Shown piece by piece: positions 35,681-46,760 of a stretch of DNA of 64,000 nucleotides. Where the stretch lies: contig JAHLJT010009436.1 in the NCBI GenBank assembly GCA_031308135.1, forward strand, positions 216,581,286-216,645,285. Direction: 5' to 3'. The position numbers and the translations under genes were made by a program. The DNA comes from Acheta domesticus. Taxonomy: Eukaryota; Arthropoda; Insecta; Orthoptera; Gryllidae. The notes under the pieces were generated by a model. It was not told the origin of the DNA. It saw only the letters and a list, made by a program, of their open reading frames with translations, and ran no database searches. Positions within the stretch are counted from its first letter, which is position 1. Every line of letters starts with the position of its first letter.

Positions 35681-36420
35681 CTACGTGGGTTTTCTGCGCA
35701 ACCCTATTCCGCGACCGCCCTCGCAACTCCACCTGGCAGTATCTGTTTCGCAGCGAGAGCTCAACGGCAGCAAGAGTTAAGTCCTCGCAGTCGGCGAGGC
35801 AGCCCTAGTAACTACTTCCTCCCCGCCGCCCCTCCCCCGTCGCACCGCGTCGCGTCGGCCGACGATACGGCGGGCGCGGCGAGAGGGAGAAGGCGGCGGC
35901 GCGGTCGTTCGTTCTACCTGGAGAGCTGGGCGGGGCCCTGGGGACACCGCGGCCGCGGCGACCGCCATCGGGGGCAGCGACCGCAAGCCGCGAAACCCGC
36001 GGTCATTCGTTCGTGGCGCGCCCCCTCGGACGCGTAGGGTGCGCACGGAGCGGGGCGGCGGCGGTCGGGGGGGGGGCGGCGGCCGCGGGGTGGGGGGCGG
36101 AGACGGTGGTGAAGCCGGACGTGGAGGACGCCTAGAGTGCGCACGGAGTGGGGCCGGCGGGGACGGTGGCAGTCGGGGGGGCGGGGGCGGGAGAGGAAAC
36201 GGTGGTGTAGGTGGACGCGGAGTACGAGAGAGCAGGAAACTGAAGTTAGAAATGGTGACGACAGTGGGAGTGGCAATAACTTCGGGGAGGCAGAGGCGAG
36301 GATGGGAATTAGAGCGGTTACCACGGGGCGCCGCGACGTCAGAATCGGAGTTGCGGACGGCCACCGGAAAGTTGGCAATGGAGGTACCGTTGATGAAGGC
36401 GGACGTAAAGTGAAACGGAT
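35681..36420. other. CpG-rich island with G-rich segments
   Basis: Very GC-rich at 35820-36200, including G runs near 36068 and GGGGGCGGGGGC-type runs. Both strands are open in overlapping frames of 100-195 codons with no domain. It could be a promoter island. Confidence 0.55.
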
Positions 36421-36935
36421 GTCATTTGATGATTATATGAGGATGGAGAGATGAGAACTGAGCGAAGAGAGTAAGCAGAGGTAGGAGGCGAAGACAGCTG
36501 GTGCAGAGTGGAGACGGAGGTGGATTCGCCCGTAGTGGAATCGTTGGCGAAATCGGCAGTAGCTGATTTGGGAGCGGAGGTGGGGCCGGGCGAAGCAGGC
36601 GCTGGCGTCACGCGCTCGCACACGGGACGCCAAATTGCGCAAGTTTCTGCGGTGTTCGATCACGCGGGAGCAGGTCGGCGCTGACCGCACCGGCGCGGTC
36701 ACCCCGACGGCGGAAGAAGGTCCGCGGAGGGCGGAGGTTGCGGTGGGCGGCTGGGGATGGGGGCGAGCCCGGGGGACGGGGGAGGGCAACGAGAGGGAGC
36801 CCCGCAAAGAAGTGAACAGACTACGGAAAAAAAGTAGCGGTAGTGTGAACCGAGTAAATGACGTGGTCGTTCGTGAATCGCTGTCGTGAATTGTTCTCTA
36901 CTATTACGATGTCCACGAATGTGATCGAATCTAAA
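36421..36935. other. Moderately GC-rich non-genic stretch
   Basis: Mixed composition with a G-rich segment at 36700-36790. Nothing recognised. Confidence 0.55.
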
Positions 36936-36938
36936 TGC

Positions 36939-37115
36939 TGAATGATCTTGATTGACCGGGTGACGCCACGTCGAAAGCTTTATTGCCTACGTTTCGACCA
37001 TCTTATCGTGGTCTTCCTCGGGGCTCGTCTGCACAATGAGGTGGACGATAAGGTGTTCAAAATGCGGGCAACACAGCCTTCCACGCGGCGTCACCCGGAC
37101 AGTCAAGATCATTCA
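36939..37115. mobile_element. 177-bp foldback element with Penelope-like (hammerhead-type) motifs
   Basis: The two ends are inverted copies: TGAATGATCTTGATTGACCG at the left and, on the complement, TGAATGATCTTGACTGTCCG at the right. Similarity continues inward for about 75 bp per arm, leaving about 25-30 bp in the centre. On minus, the left arm reads CCGAGGAAGACCA, then CGATAAGA, then TGGTCGAAACG. That is a five-pair stem with an eight-base loop between a CUGANGA-like box and GAAA, the layout of hammerhead ribozymes in the pLTRs of Penelope-like elements. The right arm on plus carries a more decayed version. No reverse transcriptase remains. Confidence 0.6.
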
Positions 37116-37119
37116 CATA

Positions 37120-38560
37120 ACTCCGGCAGCGGAAGCATACGACTTCATCGAATCTATCGCAGATTATTGTGAATGAAACCGAATGTATGTATCACAGTTT
37201 ATATGGCGGGGGGAGAATATTGAAAAAAAAGACAACAGGAGAATACAAGAAGAAAATAGAACAATTTTATCAAAATACTACAACGTATTGTATTAACAAT
37301 CACTTCTGAGGCAATATTAGGGATAGGAAACAGTGAGCAAACAATGTAATCAGCAAAAGGGACAACGTAAACTGAGTCCACAAACATAGGACCGCTGCTC
37401 GTCATAAATCGAGGATGCTCATTTACTTTAAGATGTGGAGGAAACGTTTGTGGGAGAAATATTTAAGAATGTAAATTTTAATTTGTTACGAATAGTATGA
37501 AAAAATAAGCAATTATAGCAAAGCTGACAAAACACAGGAAGGGTGACATAAGATAGAAAATACATACACCTCTAAACATTATTTCTGCATTTTTTCTACA
37601 ATATGAAGACTCGACACAACGAGGACTGGAAAGATGTGCAAGTCGAATAGTGACACTCCTTCAGAAAAGTCAGAAAGTGCTGCCAAATGTCCTTGGTTCT
37701 CAATGCTCGTTTATGTATTCCTTCTCGTATACACGTGGCTTACTACTAATATTTGTACTTGGCAACAATCCATGTCCAGGAAATGGAGTGCAAATATAAC
37801 TGTTGCGGAAGGCTTGAGCCGTCACGACTAAAAAAGTACGAGTTCTTTTATGAATAGATCTTTTCGGCGAAGATAAATGTATCATTTTAACCAATCCACC
37901 ATTAAGAGACAATTGCTAATTTTTAAATTAGAAAGTTTAATGAGGTATATTTCTCGAGAAGAGTGAATAATGAATTCAATATTTTTTAATGTGCTGACTT
38001 CAGAACTAACAGAATCTCTTGCAGTAGCAAATGAATAATTACTCCGATAATATATTATTTACTTGAATTGCGTATTTTTCGATACGCATCATTAATAATA
38101 TTTGAACTTCCTAGTTAATCAGCAGGAGAGAGTTAACTCAATGTTCAAACAAATGCAGACATGTCTCATTTCGTGTGAATCTTATGCCTGAGCTAACACT
38201 TTTGAACGCATATCATGTATCAACTGGTGCTAAACAAGCACGCACTTTCTCGCCCGTATTTTCATGGACGGACAGACGGACGGAAAGACAGACGTTTTGC
38301 CGTCATTCGATTTTTTGGTATCAAGGATCCACAAAACATGGATTCTGGCTACACCACGTGTTAGAGGATTTTTTTAAATTTAGCAACTGGATTTATCCAC
38401 TTGTTCGTTAACAGGGCCCTGTAATAAGAGTTTTTTGGCCGCAAATTCGTATTTTTTCACGCGCATTACATAATTTTCTCTCTACACCGTAGCGAGAAAG
38501 TAAAAGCGTAACCGTATCCAAACTATCCGTCCTAAACTTCTCACCCTCATCGATTCCCTT
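37120..38560. other. AT-rich non-genic stretch
   Basis: No gene recognised. Short (GACG/GACA) repeats lie at 38266-38294, followed at 38307-38341 by one copy of the GATTTTTTGGTATCAAGGAT motif that recurs at 48.8-49.0 kb. Confidence 0.65.
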
Positions 38561-39280
38561 TGACAGACATACCCCTCCCACCAATCTCTCTTATTCACCG
38601 CTTACGCCAGACACCATGGCTGGGCTGTCCACTTTCTTCCATCCTCACCCCTCTCATTCCTTCCTTTCGTCTTTCGTTATGCATTCAGAACTTGGCGAGG
38701 GCGCTAGAAGACGGCTCGCGCTGCGAGTTATTCGCACGGCGGAAACACTTGCTGGCAGAGGGCGGTGGCGCGAGGACCGCACACGGCGAACTCGGGCTCG
38801 CTCATTCGACACTGTCTGACCCGACCCGACACGATCCGATACGGTACAACACGTCCTCTACAACTCAACGTATCGCAACCCATTCAAAACCATAGCGATA
38901 CCATCACAAAAGGACATACCCAAAACAATGCACTCCCCATCATCTCCTATTCCGCATTCGCCTGTCACTCGCTACACTCGCTGAGCACCGCCCACCGTCA
39001 TCCGCTCGTCCATTTACTACCTGTCTCCCACCTCCCACTGCTACAGGAGTGCTCAATGAAACCGCATCACCTAAAGAAAATGGCATTCTGTATTTTCTGT
39101 GTTTTACAGATCTTTCAAATTTTAAGCAAAAATTAGCAGGAATTGACAATCATATATTTTACGTGGATTACACGATGTTCCGATTCCAATGCTTTCATAA
39201 CTCATTCGACTTTTGCAAATCATGTAGTGTATATTCAAGATTATATTGCAGATTACAACTGTGAGCGAGGCGATGCGGTT
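38561..39280. other. Non-genic mixed-composition stretch
   Basis: 38690-38830 is moderately CpG-rich. CCCGACCCGACAC lies near 38820. Nothing recognised as a gene. Confidence 0.6.
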
Positions 39281-39289
39281 CTTTTGAGC

Positions 39290-39575
39290 ATTACTGTACC
39301 TTTCCACCTTTCGAAACGCGTTCGCAGTTTCGCGGGCGAGCGCGTGCGAGCAGGCGGTGCGTCGCGAATGCGAGCGGTGCGCCCAGCGGGCGTGGCGGCC
39401 GCGTGGGCAGCGCGCGGCGCGTTTGGGGCGCGCCAGGGGGGCTCCGAAAGCGGAGCGGGCGTCCGGCTCGGGGCGGAAAATCGCTGGCTCGAGGAAGACG
39501 AAAGGAATCGCCGCGATAATTCACGCTTTTTGATGCGCGCCGCCGAGCGGGCAGAATGTGATTGTGAAGTCGGTT
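39290..39575. other. CpG-rich island
   Basis: Dense CpG with GCGGCCGC near 39395 and GGGCGCGCC near 39426. Frames on both strands have no domain. It is followed at about 39597 by a run of over ten T. Confidence 0.5.
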
Positions 39576-39589
39576 TGAAGTAGTCGTGC

Positions 39590-40400
39590 AAAGCTGTTTT
39601 TTTTTTTTTTCGAGCGGTCTTAAATCGTCGAGGTTCTAGTTCTTTCCAGAAATTAAGTCGATGTAAAATGAAAGTAATTATTAATCATTTAATTGCAACA
39701 TTTAATGAAAAATTCATATTTAAGTTGTTTTTTTTACTTGCAGGTTTTCTGCAGTCAATAATTTATTTTCAAATTTGCCATCACAATAAGAAAGATTTAT
39801 CTGAAAATTGCAATTATTACATTAGTATTATTGATGTTACATTTATCTCAGTTGTCTAAAGAATAATAGTGACTATTCCACTCGTAAAATTAAAACCAAT
39901 AGTATTTAACTAAACATACAAAATGCTCCGATGAGGGGGGTGTATCTCAAAAAGTTTATCACTCTTTCTATCCGATTTTTTTCACCGTTTCTCCTTTCTG
40001 GCTTATCATAAACTGTGTCTCATTTATCTTAGGAGACGGTGTATACAGATCGTTAGGTCGATGTCCAGTAAACCGCGTATGTACTGTAACATAACCTCTT
40101 TGATTTTAACATAGCTTTCAGTTATTTTCGACACTTGGCGCATTTTGGAACTCTGTTAGACGTAATTTCATTCGTGGAATAGTCCTTTTAAATTGGCATT
40201 ACCTATGACAAATTTTTAAGAATTGCAGAAACAAACGCTTATTCAATTCTTTATTTCATACATTAGTTTACCTCAATTAAAAATAGGGAAAACTTATAAA
40301 GCCTGGAATGAATTCCCCGTTTGAGAAGAGCAGCGTAGGTAAAGATGCATCGGTTGGAAGGAAAACAGTTTCCCTCAAGCAATGCAAAGTTTTTCGAACT
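39590..40400. other. AT-rich non-genic stretch
   Basis: Nothing recognised. Confidence 0.65.
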
Positions 40401-40930
40401 GGCCAAGAGCTCTCAGCTTACATCCGCAAGCCGCAGCATGTGAAGTATCAGTGCCCGGAGACGATCGCCATCGATCCCCTCTCTCCTTCCCCTTCTCCTT
40501 CATCCACCTCCACCTCCTCCTCCGAAGCGGCCGCAAGCATCGTGCACCGCACGACTCATTTCGCCGACTGATGAGGATGTTCGGCGGGGCGGGACAAGCG
40601 TGAAACTGTCGACAAACACTCGGCCGGCGCTCCGCCCCCGGGGCTCAGTCGCCGCCGCCGCCGCCGCCGCCGCCGCGCCGCTGCTTGGTGGGCGTAACGC
40701 AGCCCCACCTGCAGTGACGTCAGCGCGGCACTTAGCAGCAGCCGCCGCGATGTCGGCGGCGTTAAGGGAGGAGGGGAGGAGGCCGGAGCGTACGAAAAGC
40801 AGAGGCGGGAGCGTCAGCAGAAGCAAGCGCTGTGGTGGCAAGAGCGCTTGGGTCAGAATCCTGTCGGAAGAGGTAGGCCAGCTAAAAATGAAAGGGGAAA
40901 ATAGGAAAAGAGTCGAGTGATGACAAACTG
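40401..40930 (+). promoter_or_regulatory. CpG island with a full CRE
   Basis: A (CCG)n run of about nine units lies at 40650-40675. TGACGTCA, the palindromic CREB/ATF site, is at 40715-40722. An ATG in CCGCCGCGATGTCGG at about 40750 opens a frame to 40920 with Arg/Glu/Ser-rich translation and no domain. A promoter-type island reading rightward is plausible but unproven. Confidence 0.35.
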
Positions 40931-41460
40931 GAGACGAAGCGTCAGGTGGGACGCAGAGTTGCTGCCGTCTTGGATCGGAGTAAATCCCGCCGCAGGGAGT
41001 TAGTGGGTGTGCACTACAGGGGGCAAGCCCATATCTGGGAACAATGGCCAGCAGACATTAGGAGGGAGCAGCACCAATCTGGATATAGGGGAGCGACCGC
41101 AATCAAGAACAGCAGCGACGGAGCAGATGTTAGGACGGTACTGAATGGTGAGGTGTCGGGAGATGGTGATGAACGCACAAGAAGCGGAAGGCAGTTCGAA
41201 GCAGATGATGTTAGTAGTTAGTTCTGTGAACGGTTAGCCTTGTTTTACGTGGCGAGACTAAGGTCTTCTATTTGAACACGAAAATTTCGCTTCGCTCCTT
41301 TCACCATTTAAGGAGAACGGTGATCTCCGACGACGCAGGACACGGCCAGTGAAAGCGGGGATGGTGATAGCGAGTCAGCGACATTCGCAGGGTCGCTGGC
41401 GACGGGAGCGGCGAGTCCGACACGGTGCGAGCACGCGGCGAAGCCGGGGGCAAATTCCAT
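40931..41460. other. Non-genic mixed-composition stretch
   Basis: A plus frame at 40946-41221 is open but shows no domain. Nothing else recognised. Confidence 0.55.
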
Positions 41461-41870
41461 TACCGTGACACTATCCGGAGTGCGTTACGGAGGAGCGGCG
41501 CGGCCGCGCCCGCGGCCCTAGGGCTGTAGCCGCCTCCGCCGCCTTCTCCGCCGCCGCGACTGTTCCCGCGCCGCTTAAGAGCACAAAACAAGCACTTACG
41601 TCGGCGCCTCTGCGCCCGCCCGCCTCCGCTCGCCACCGCCGCCGGCCACTGGCTTTTACCGAGGAATTAGACCGGCGGCGGGGTCCCGCCGCGGCGGGCA
41701 CGAGGAGGAGGCGGAGGGTGGCCGGCGAATACGAGGGAGGGGGAGGGTCCGTGATGAGTCGGCGTGGAGACGCCAGGAAGAGCGAGGGCGTGCGAGATTC
41801 GGGCCCGAGGCGTGCCGTGCTGTGAGAGCGGAGGCGGGGGAGGGGGGCGAGGTGAGGTGATGGATCTGGA
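41461..41870. other. CpG-rich island
   Basis: GC-rich with GCCGCCTCCGCCGCC and GGGGGAGGGGGG runs. The minus frame (41471-42160, 229 codons) is partly driven by composition and shows no domain I can name. Confidence 0.5.
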
Positions 41871-43246
41871 GAGAGATGCAGCAAAGGCGGCAAAGTTGGA
41901 AGAAGGGAAGGCGCGAAGTGCTGCTGAAAGATAGCGAGAGTGAAGGTAATGTGGTGAAGTGTCCGGGCGGAGGGATGCACGAGGCAGAGGCCGATAAGCG
42001 GCGACAAGCCCCTACGTTTTCTGCCTGCAGTCTCTCTACATGTGTACTGAATGAGAACGTTTTCGTTTGATGTTGTGATGAATTGGTGCCCCAGCTTTAA
42101 AAAAGCTTCATTACTACAATTTTCGTATATTGAAATCAGTCTATTTGTACACAGTACCATAGTTTTACGTAGACATAATTTGGAAACATTGAATTATTAA
42201 TGATCAAGAACCATTATTGAATTCGTTTTTTGAATAATTCTGCATATATTTCATCATACCAGTTGCATAGTAATCGGTTCCTCTCCTGCGTTCTTACCAA
42301 TAGCGTTGTTAAAAACTGACTGAAAAAGAGAACTCATTCACAGTGTCCTTTATAGAATTTGGAAAGCTCCGCACTCTTGCAACCAGTGTCACTTAAGGCA
42401 AAGCAAAGCTGTGTCGGCATGTTACGCTAGTCGGCGAGCATTTTCCATCAGATTTTCTGCTAGATAATCTCGAGCGAAAAGTAAGGTGGAGAGGCAGGAA
42501 AGATGAAGTTTCCAGAGTTGGTGTCGTTGAGAATGGAGATATGGAGCTAAATTGTTTTATCGCCTCATCTAAACTTTGAAGCGGGCGATACTAAATCTTC
42601 TTCGAAGACAGTTATGTGAAATTCAGGTAACTAGATAAAAATAACATAGATCTAATTTCCGTCCAAGTACATCAAAAACCTTTCCAAGTCAGTGCGAGCA
42701 ATAAAAGAATGTCGTAAAATGGCTGTAAAACACGGGAACAGTCAATGTCGTAACTTGCAAGCGAGTGGCATACTTTTGCAGGCTTCTGGATTTTCAACAG
42801 GGACGACCGAGGCAAACATTCATTTTCTATATATGTTGGAATGTAACTGAACTTCACAACATCTGACAAAACAACAACACTAAAAGTTGTTTATACTGCG
42901 CTGGCTGCAACTCAGAATAGTATTACCTAAAATGTACGTCCTCGTTAAGTACATTTGCTACTCACCTGTTATACCACCCAAGAGAGATAGCATTTAACAT
43001 CCGCCGTTCATGCTGAATTCCTGCCTCTTTTGTGTCATTAAAATATTTTAGTTAAGTATTCAAAACACGTTTCTCAGATAGCCTCATAGTCTCTCAAACT
43101 ATCAATGTGTTCTTGAGCGGCATTTTATAACTCAATTAAATTTCCTTTTTTAACCGGATGTCGTTTAATAGTGCAGAAGTCTGGTATCAAATTTCTCACA
43201 AAACTCATTTTAAGGACCTAAATGATCGAATACTGAAAACTTTAGA
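41871..43246. other. Mostly AT-rich non-genic stretch
   Basis: Nothing recognised after about 42070. Confidence 0.65.
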
Positions 43247-43400
43247 CTTTTTTTGTGGTGCAGAAAGATTGTCAGTTGACAACACAAAAACAGATAGGCA
43301 ACCGATTTTATATTGATATCATACTTCTTTGGACACAAAAAAGTCGATTCGGCGATTCAGTAGCTTCTACTTCCATTCTTTGTGTACAATTCTTTAACCA
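43247..43400 (+). repeat. Anonymous dispersed repeat pair, copy 1
   Basis: Aligns in direct orientation with 44834-44997. Shared blocks: GATTGTCAGTTGACAACA, GATTTTATATTGAT, then ACAAAAAAGTCGATTCGG, and CTACTTCCATTCTTTGTGTA. Copy 2 has an internal insertion of about 20 bp and some substitutions. Unknown class. Confidence 0.8.
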
Positions 43401-43479
43401 GGTGAATTCACAGATTCAAATAAGTTTGTTTGAAATCAGGTACCTTGATTTCAAATTATAATTAAAAATACTTTTTCTT

Positions 43480-43990
43480 CACTCAGTGGGATTGTGAAAT
43501 GAGAGGTTGGAGAGGGATAAGGGTGGAAAGTAAGAGTGGGGAGTGAGAGTGGGATTTGGAAATGAGAAGTGGGGGTGAGATGCGAGTGAGGAGTAAAAGC
43601 GGGGAGTGAGACTGGGAAGTGAAATTGGGGAAATGAGAAGCGAGAAGAGGATGACAGCGCGTAGTGAGAATGGGGAGTGGGATTGGAAAATGAGAAGTAG
43701 GTGGGGAGTAAGAAAGAGGAGTGAGAGTAGGGAGTAGGATTGGGAAATGAGATTGAGCAATGATTAGTGATTCTGGGTGAGGCAACGGTGAAATCCCGAA
43801 AGAGTAGTGCATGTTTTAACGCGGAAAAACTGTGGTGGTGGTGATCTTCCCCAGCTTGATGGCGAGATCCGGTGCCGATCTATATCGGCTTGCGGGAATT
43901 TTCCCAAACAAGGTATCTCCCACTAACGTGAATGAGATGTGGGGGTGGGATGAGAGTGGGGAGAACGAGCAGAGAGTGAGTGCAGCGTGG
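43480..43990. repeat. Purine-rich G/A tract
   Basis: 43490-43770 is built of GGGAGTGAGAGTGGG-like units of irregular length, with more at 43930-44010. It is strand-asymmetric, so minus frames are Ser/Pro/Leu/His-rich. Low-complexity DNA. Confidence 0.8.
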
Positions 43991-44079
43991 GAGTGGTGCA
44001 TGGGAGAGTGAGGTGGGGAGTTGCGGTACAAAAACATGACCAGAGGCACAAAACCCCCCAAAAGGGAAAAGAAAGCGGC

Positions 44080-44490
44080 GTCAGGGAAAGTTCGTGCGCA
44101 TTTCAGCAATATCGAACGGCGGGCAGCTGCGGAAGGCGGCGGCGGCGCGCGTGTGGCCTACAGCGCCTATCGACCGCGCGACGGGCCGCGCGTGTCCACG
44201 TGTGCCCGACAAATGAGCGCGATTAGTCGCTCCGAACGGCACCATCGATCCCAGACTTCGAGAGCTATCGCGCGACGGCGCGGCAGCGGCGTGGCGCGGT
44301 GCGGCGGTGCGGCGGCGACGGCGGCGGGGGCGGCGGCGCTGGCGAAAGAGTTTGTCCGCGCCGAGCGCTGCCTCCGCCTCCGCCTCCGCCCCCGAGAGGG
44401 AAGCCTGTTGAGCCCCGGCGGCGAGGGAGATAGCGGCTGGCGATCACTTGTTCTCGCGCCTCTCCGACTTTCCGCCTTCGCGGTGTTTCT
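44080..44490. other. CpG-rich island
   Basis: Dense CpG with GGCGGCGGCG-type runs and an alternating GCCTCCGCCTCCGCC block near 44373. Open frames on both strands have no domain. Confidence 0.55.
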
Positions 44491-44533
44491 TTCTTGATAG
44501 ATTGGCGATTTGGCAAAGCTTCATGTTATATGC

Positions 44534-44739
44534 GATATTTAATTTGTATTCACTGATTGGAGAAAAAAAATGTTATCAATGAGGGCATGTGGAGAATATA
44601 GTTAAGCGTTATGTTACGAAGAGTAATGCTCTCTTTGATATTCAATTTGTAAACACTGTTTGGAATAAAAATAAGTGTGAATGACTGTAGATGCGAAGAA
44701 TATACTTAAGCATAGTGCTGTGAAGAGTACTGCTCAGTG
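44534..44739. repeat. Tandem duplication, 103-bp period
   Basis: Unit 1 (44534-44636) and unit 2 (44637-44739) both begin GATATT then AATTTGTA, and share TTGGA, GAATATA then TTAAGC, GAAGAGTA then TGCTC. Moderately diverged. No coding role. Confidence 0.8.
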
Positions 44740-44808
44740 TGGAAATTCATTAAGAGAGAAAACATACTCACAACTAATAATAGCTTCAAGTGTTAGTATT
44801 TTTTGTTT

Positions 44809-44997
44809 ATAATAATAATAATAATAATAATATTTTTTTGATATTTGGCAGATTATCAGTTGACAACAGAAAGAGGAGAGATTTTATATTGATTCCGTAC
44901 AACTCAGGGACAAAAAAATCAATTCGGTGATTCAATAAGAATGGGAAACTGTTTAAATAGTCAATTCTACTTCCATTCTTTGTGTACAGTTCATTCA
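44809..44997 (+). repeat. (AAT)n then anonymous repeat pair, copy 2
   Basis: 44809-44832 is an (AAT)n array. 44834-44997 is the direct partner of 43247-43400, 1.6 kb away, including GATTATCAGTTGACAACA and CTACTTCCATTCTTTGTGTA. Its right end abuts the SINE. Confidence 0.8.
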
Positions 44998-45275
44998 TCG
45001 GTGCCTGGTTCGACCTACGCGCCGGCCATCCTCACCGGGGTTTTCGTGGTTTCCCTCGGATCATATAGGCGAATGCTGGGATGGTTCCAAAACGACATTG
45101 TCACCTCTCGTCATCATCCTGTCACCTCAAATTTATAATTCAAGCTTAACAACATCTTATGAAGGGACTCAGCCGAAAAGCTGATCCCCGTAATTTCACA
45201 CGTCTCTCTCCAGGAATAGAATTTGATTCGGCCTCGGAAGAGAACATGTAGCGTGGTCAGAAATGGCCGATACGC

Positions 45276-45308
<33 letters not shown>

Positions 45309-45332
45309 TAATAATAACAATAATAATAACAA
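44998..45332 (+). mobile_element. SINE with (AAT)n tail
   Basis: It begins with a box-B-like GGTTCGACC (45007-45015). CCGGCCATCCTCACCGGGGT, then TTTCGTGGTTTCCCTC, then AGGCGAATGCTGGGATGGTT follow. This is the same conserved body motif as in the SINE at 26.7 kb (there on minus). The element ends in an (AAT)n array with AAC interruptions (45275-45332), a common SINE/LINE-type tail. No box A is visible, so it is 5'-truncated or decayed. Confidence 0.7.
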
Positions 45333-45339
45333 TTTGTAT

Positions 45340-46690
45340 TTCTGCAACCAGTTCATGTGAATATTTGGAAAATAAATGTATTTAGGTATCTATTAATATC
45401 GACATTTGTTTCATTAATATTACATTTCTTTACTACCTCGATAACATATGCTCAAAAAGCATGTCATACAAAGCCCACAAATATTCATGAAAATTCAGCA
45501 TCCTAACCTGATGTTATCTGAACCAAGAATGATCACCGAAATCGCAATTTGTCGAGGAAAATGTATGTTTAGTACAGTTTAGTACAGAATTGCACATGCA
45601 ATGTCCTTCAGTTTTTGTAGATTAGGCACTGGGCATGACAGTTCTTTAACACAGTCCCTCTGACATCTGTCTTCGACTACAGAAATTAATTTTAAAAACC
45701 TATTTAAAATTACAAAGTTTGAAAAATCATATGGATATATTTTACTTTTCCTTAATAAACAAACCAAACGGAGAAAAAGCTAACAATTTGTAAACTACAG
45801 CCTGACACCTTTTTTCCAAACACTGATAGTCAAAATTTTATTGTCACGAGTAAAAAGACATTTTGAAGTGAGAAGACAATATGCAAGATTATTTATTATC
45901 CATTTCATTTACAACTCTGTTTCGATCATGAGTATCAAATTGTGCCTTTATCGAGATAGAGGAGAAGGATGGGATCTCAAACGAAGCAATTTGCGAAGAT
46001 AGCTAATTAGAAAAATAATACCGGATCCCTGCAGTTGAAAGATGAATCTAACTGTGCGGAATACAATTCAAAGAGAAGAAGAATATATATAATTAACATA
46101 AAATAAATTTAGATACTAAATGAATTTAAAAAGGGAGAGAATATTGTGTTCCCGTCCAAACAAAATTAAGAAGAGAAATTTCAGAAGGTTGAAAGAATAT
46201 TGAAGACAAGCAAAATTAAGTTAGGACACAAAGTCACAATGAATTCACATTAATTGTGAAAACAAAAGCGCATTATCTCCCTTAACCTTGCATTCGAACA
46301 AATTAACATTTTGTTCCGTAGATTTATTATCCATGCTTTTTACTCTTTTTCCTGGATGAGCCTCCTTTTCGTGTTACATAACTTTCCACTGCAAAGGGTT
46401 CAAAATAAAACAATTGAACTTGCATGCGCCAGTAGATTTACAGTCCATTCTTCGCCGACGAAACAAAACAAGGCTCACAATGAATAAAATCAATACGACA
46501 CACGAAACAATGGGACAAATTTTGAGTTAATCTATTGACGACGGCCATTTCACGAACACGAGACTGTACGTAATTCTATTCGATTTTTTTATTCCGTTCA
46601 TTTGTAATTGAATTTCATTTAATTTGCTCCAAATTAAATATAGACACAAAATGCACCTCTTTTATTAAAACAGAAACATCGCCGCGGGGA
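45340..46690. other. AT-rich non-genic stretch
   Basis: Stops in all frames and no repeat family, RNA gene or exon recognised in about 1.3 kb. Confidence 0.7.
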
Positions 46691-46707
46691 CAGGGCAGCA
46701 GACAAAC

Positions 46708-46760
46708 GTCATCAGCAGCGAGTGTCACGTGACCGATCTATATAGCCAGGAGGCAAATAG
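46708..46760 (+). promoter_or_regulatory. CLEAR-type E-box next to a TATA-like box
   Basis: GTCACGTGAC at 46724-46733 is the palindromic CLEAR/E-box bound by MITF/TFE and USF-type factors. A CRE-like ACGTCATCA precedes it by about 10 bp, and CTATATAG follows at about 46739. The order and spacing fit a compact TATA promoter firing rightward from near 46770. No exon can be identified downstream. Confidence 0.35.
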
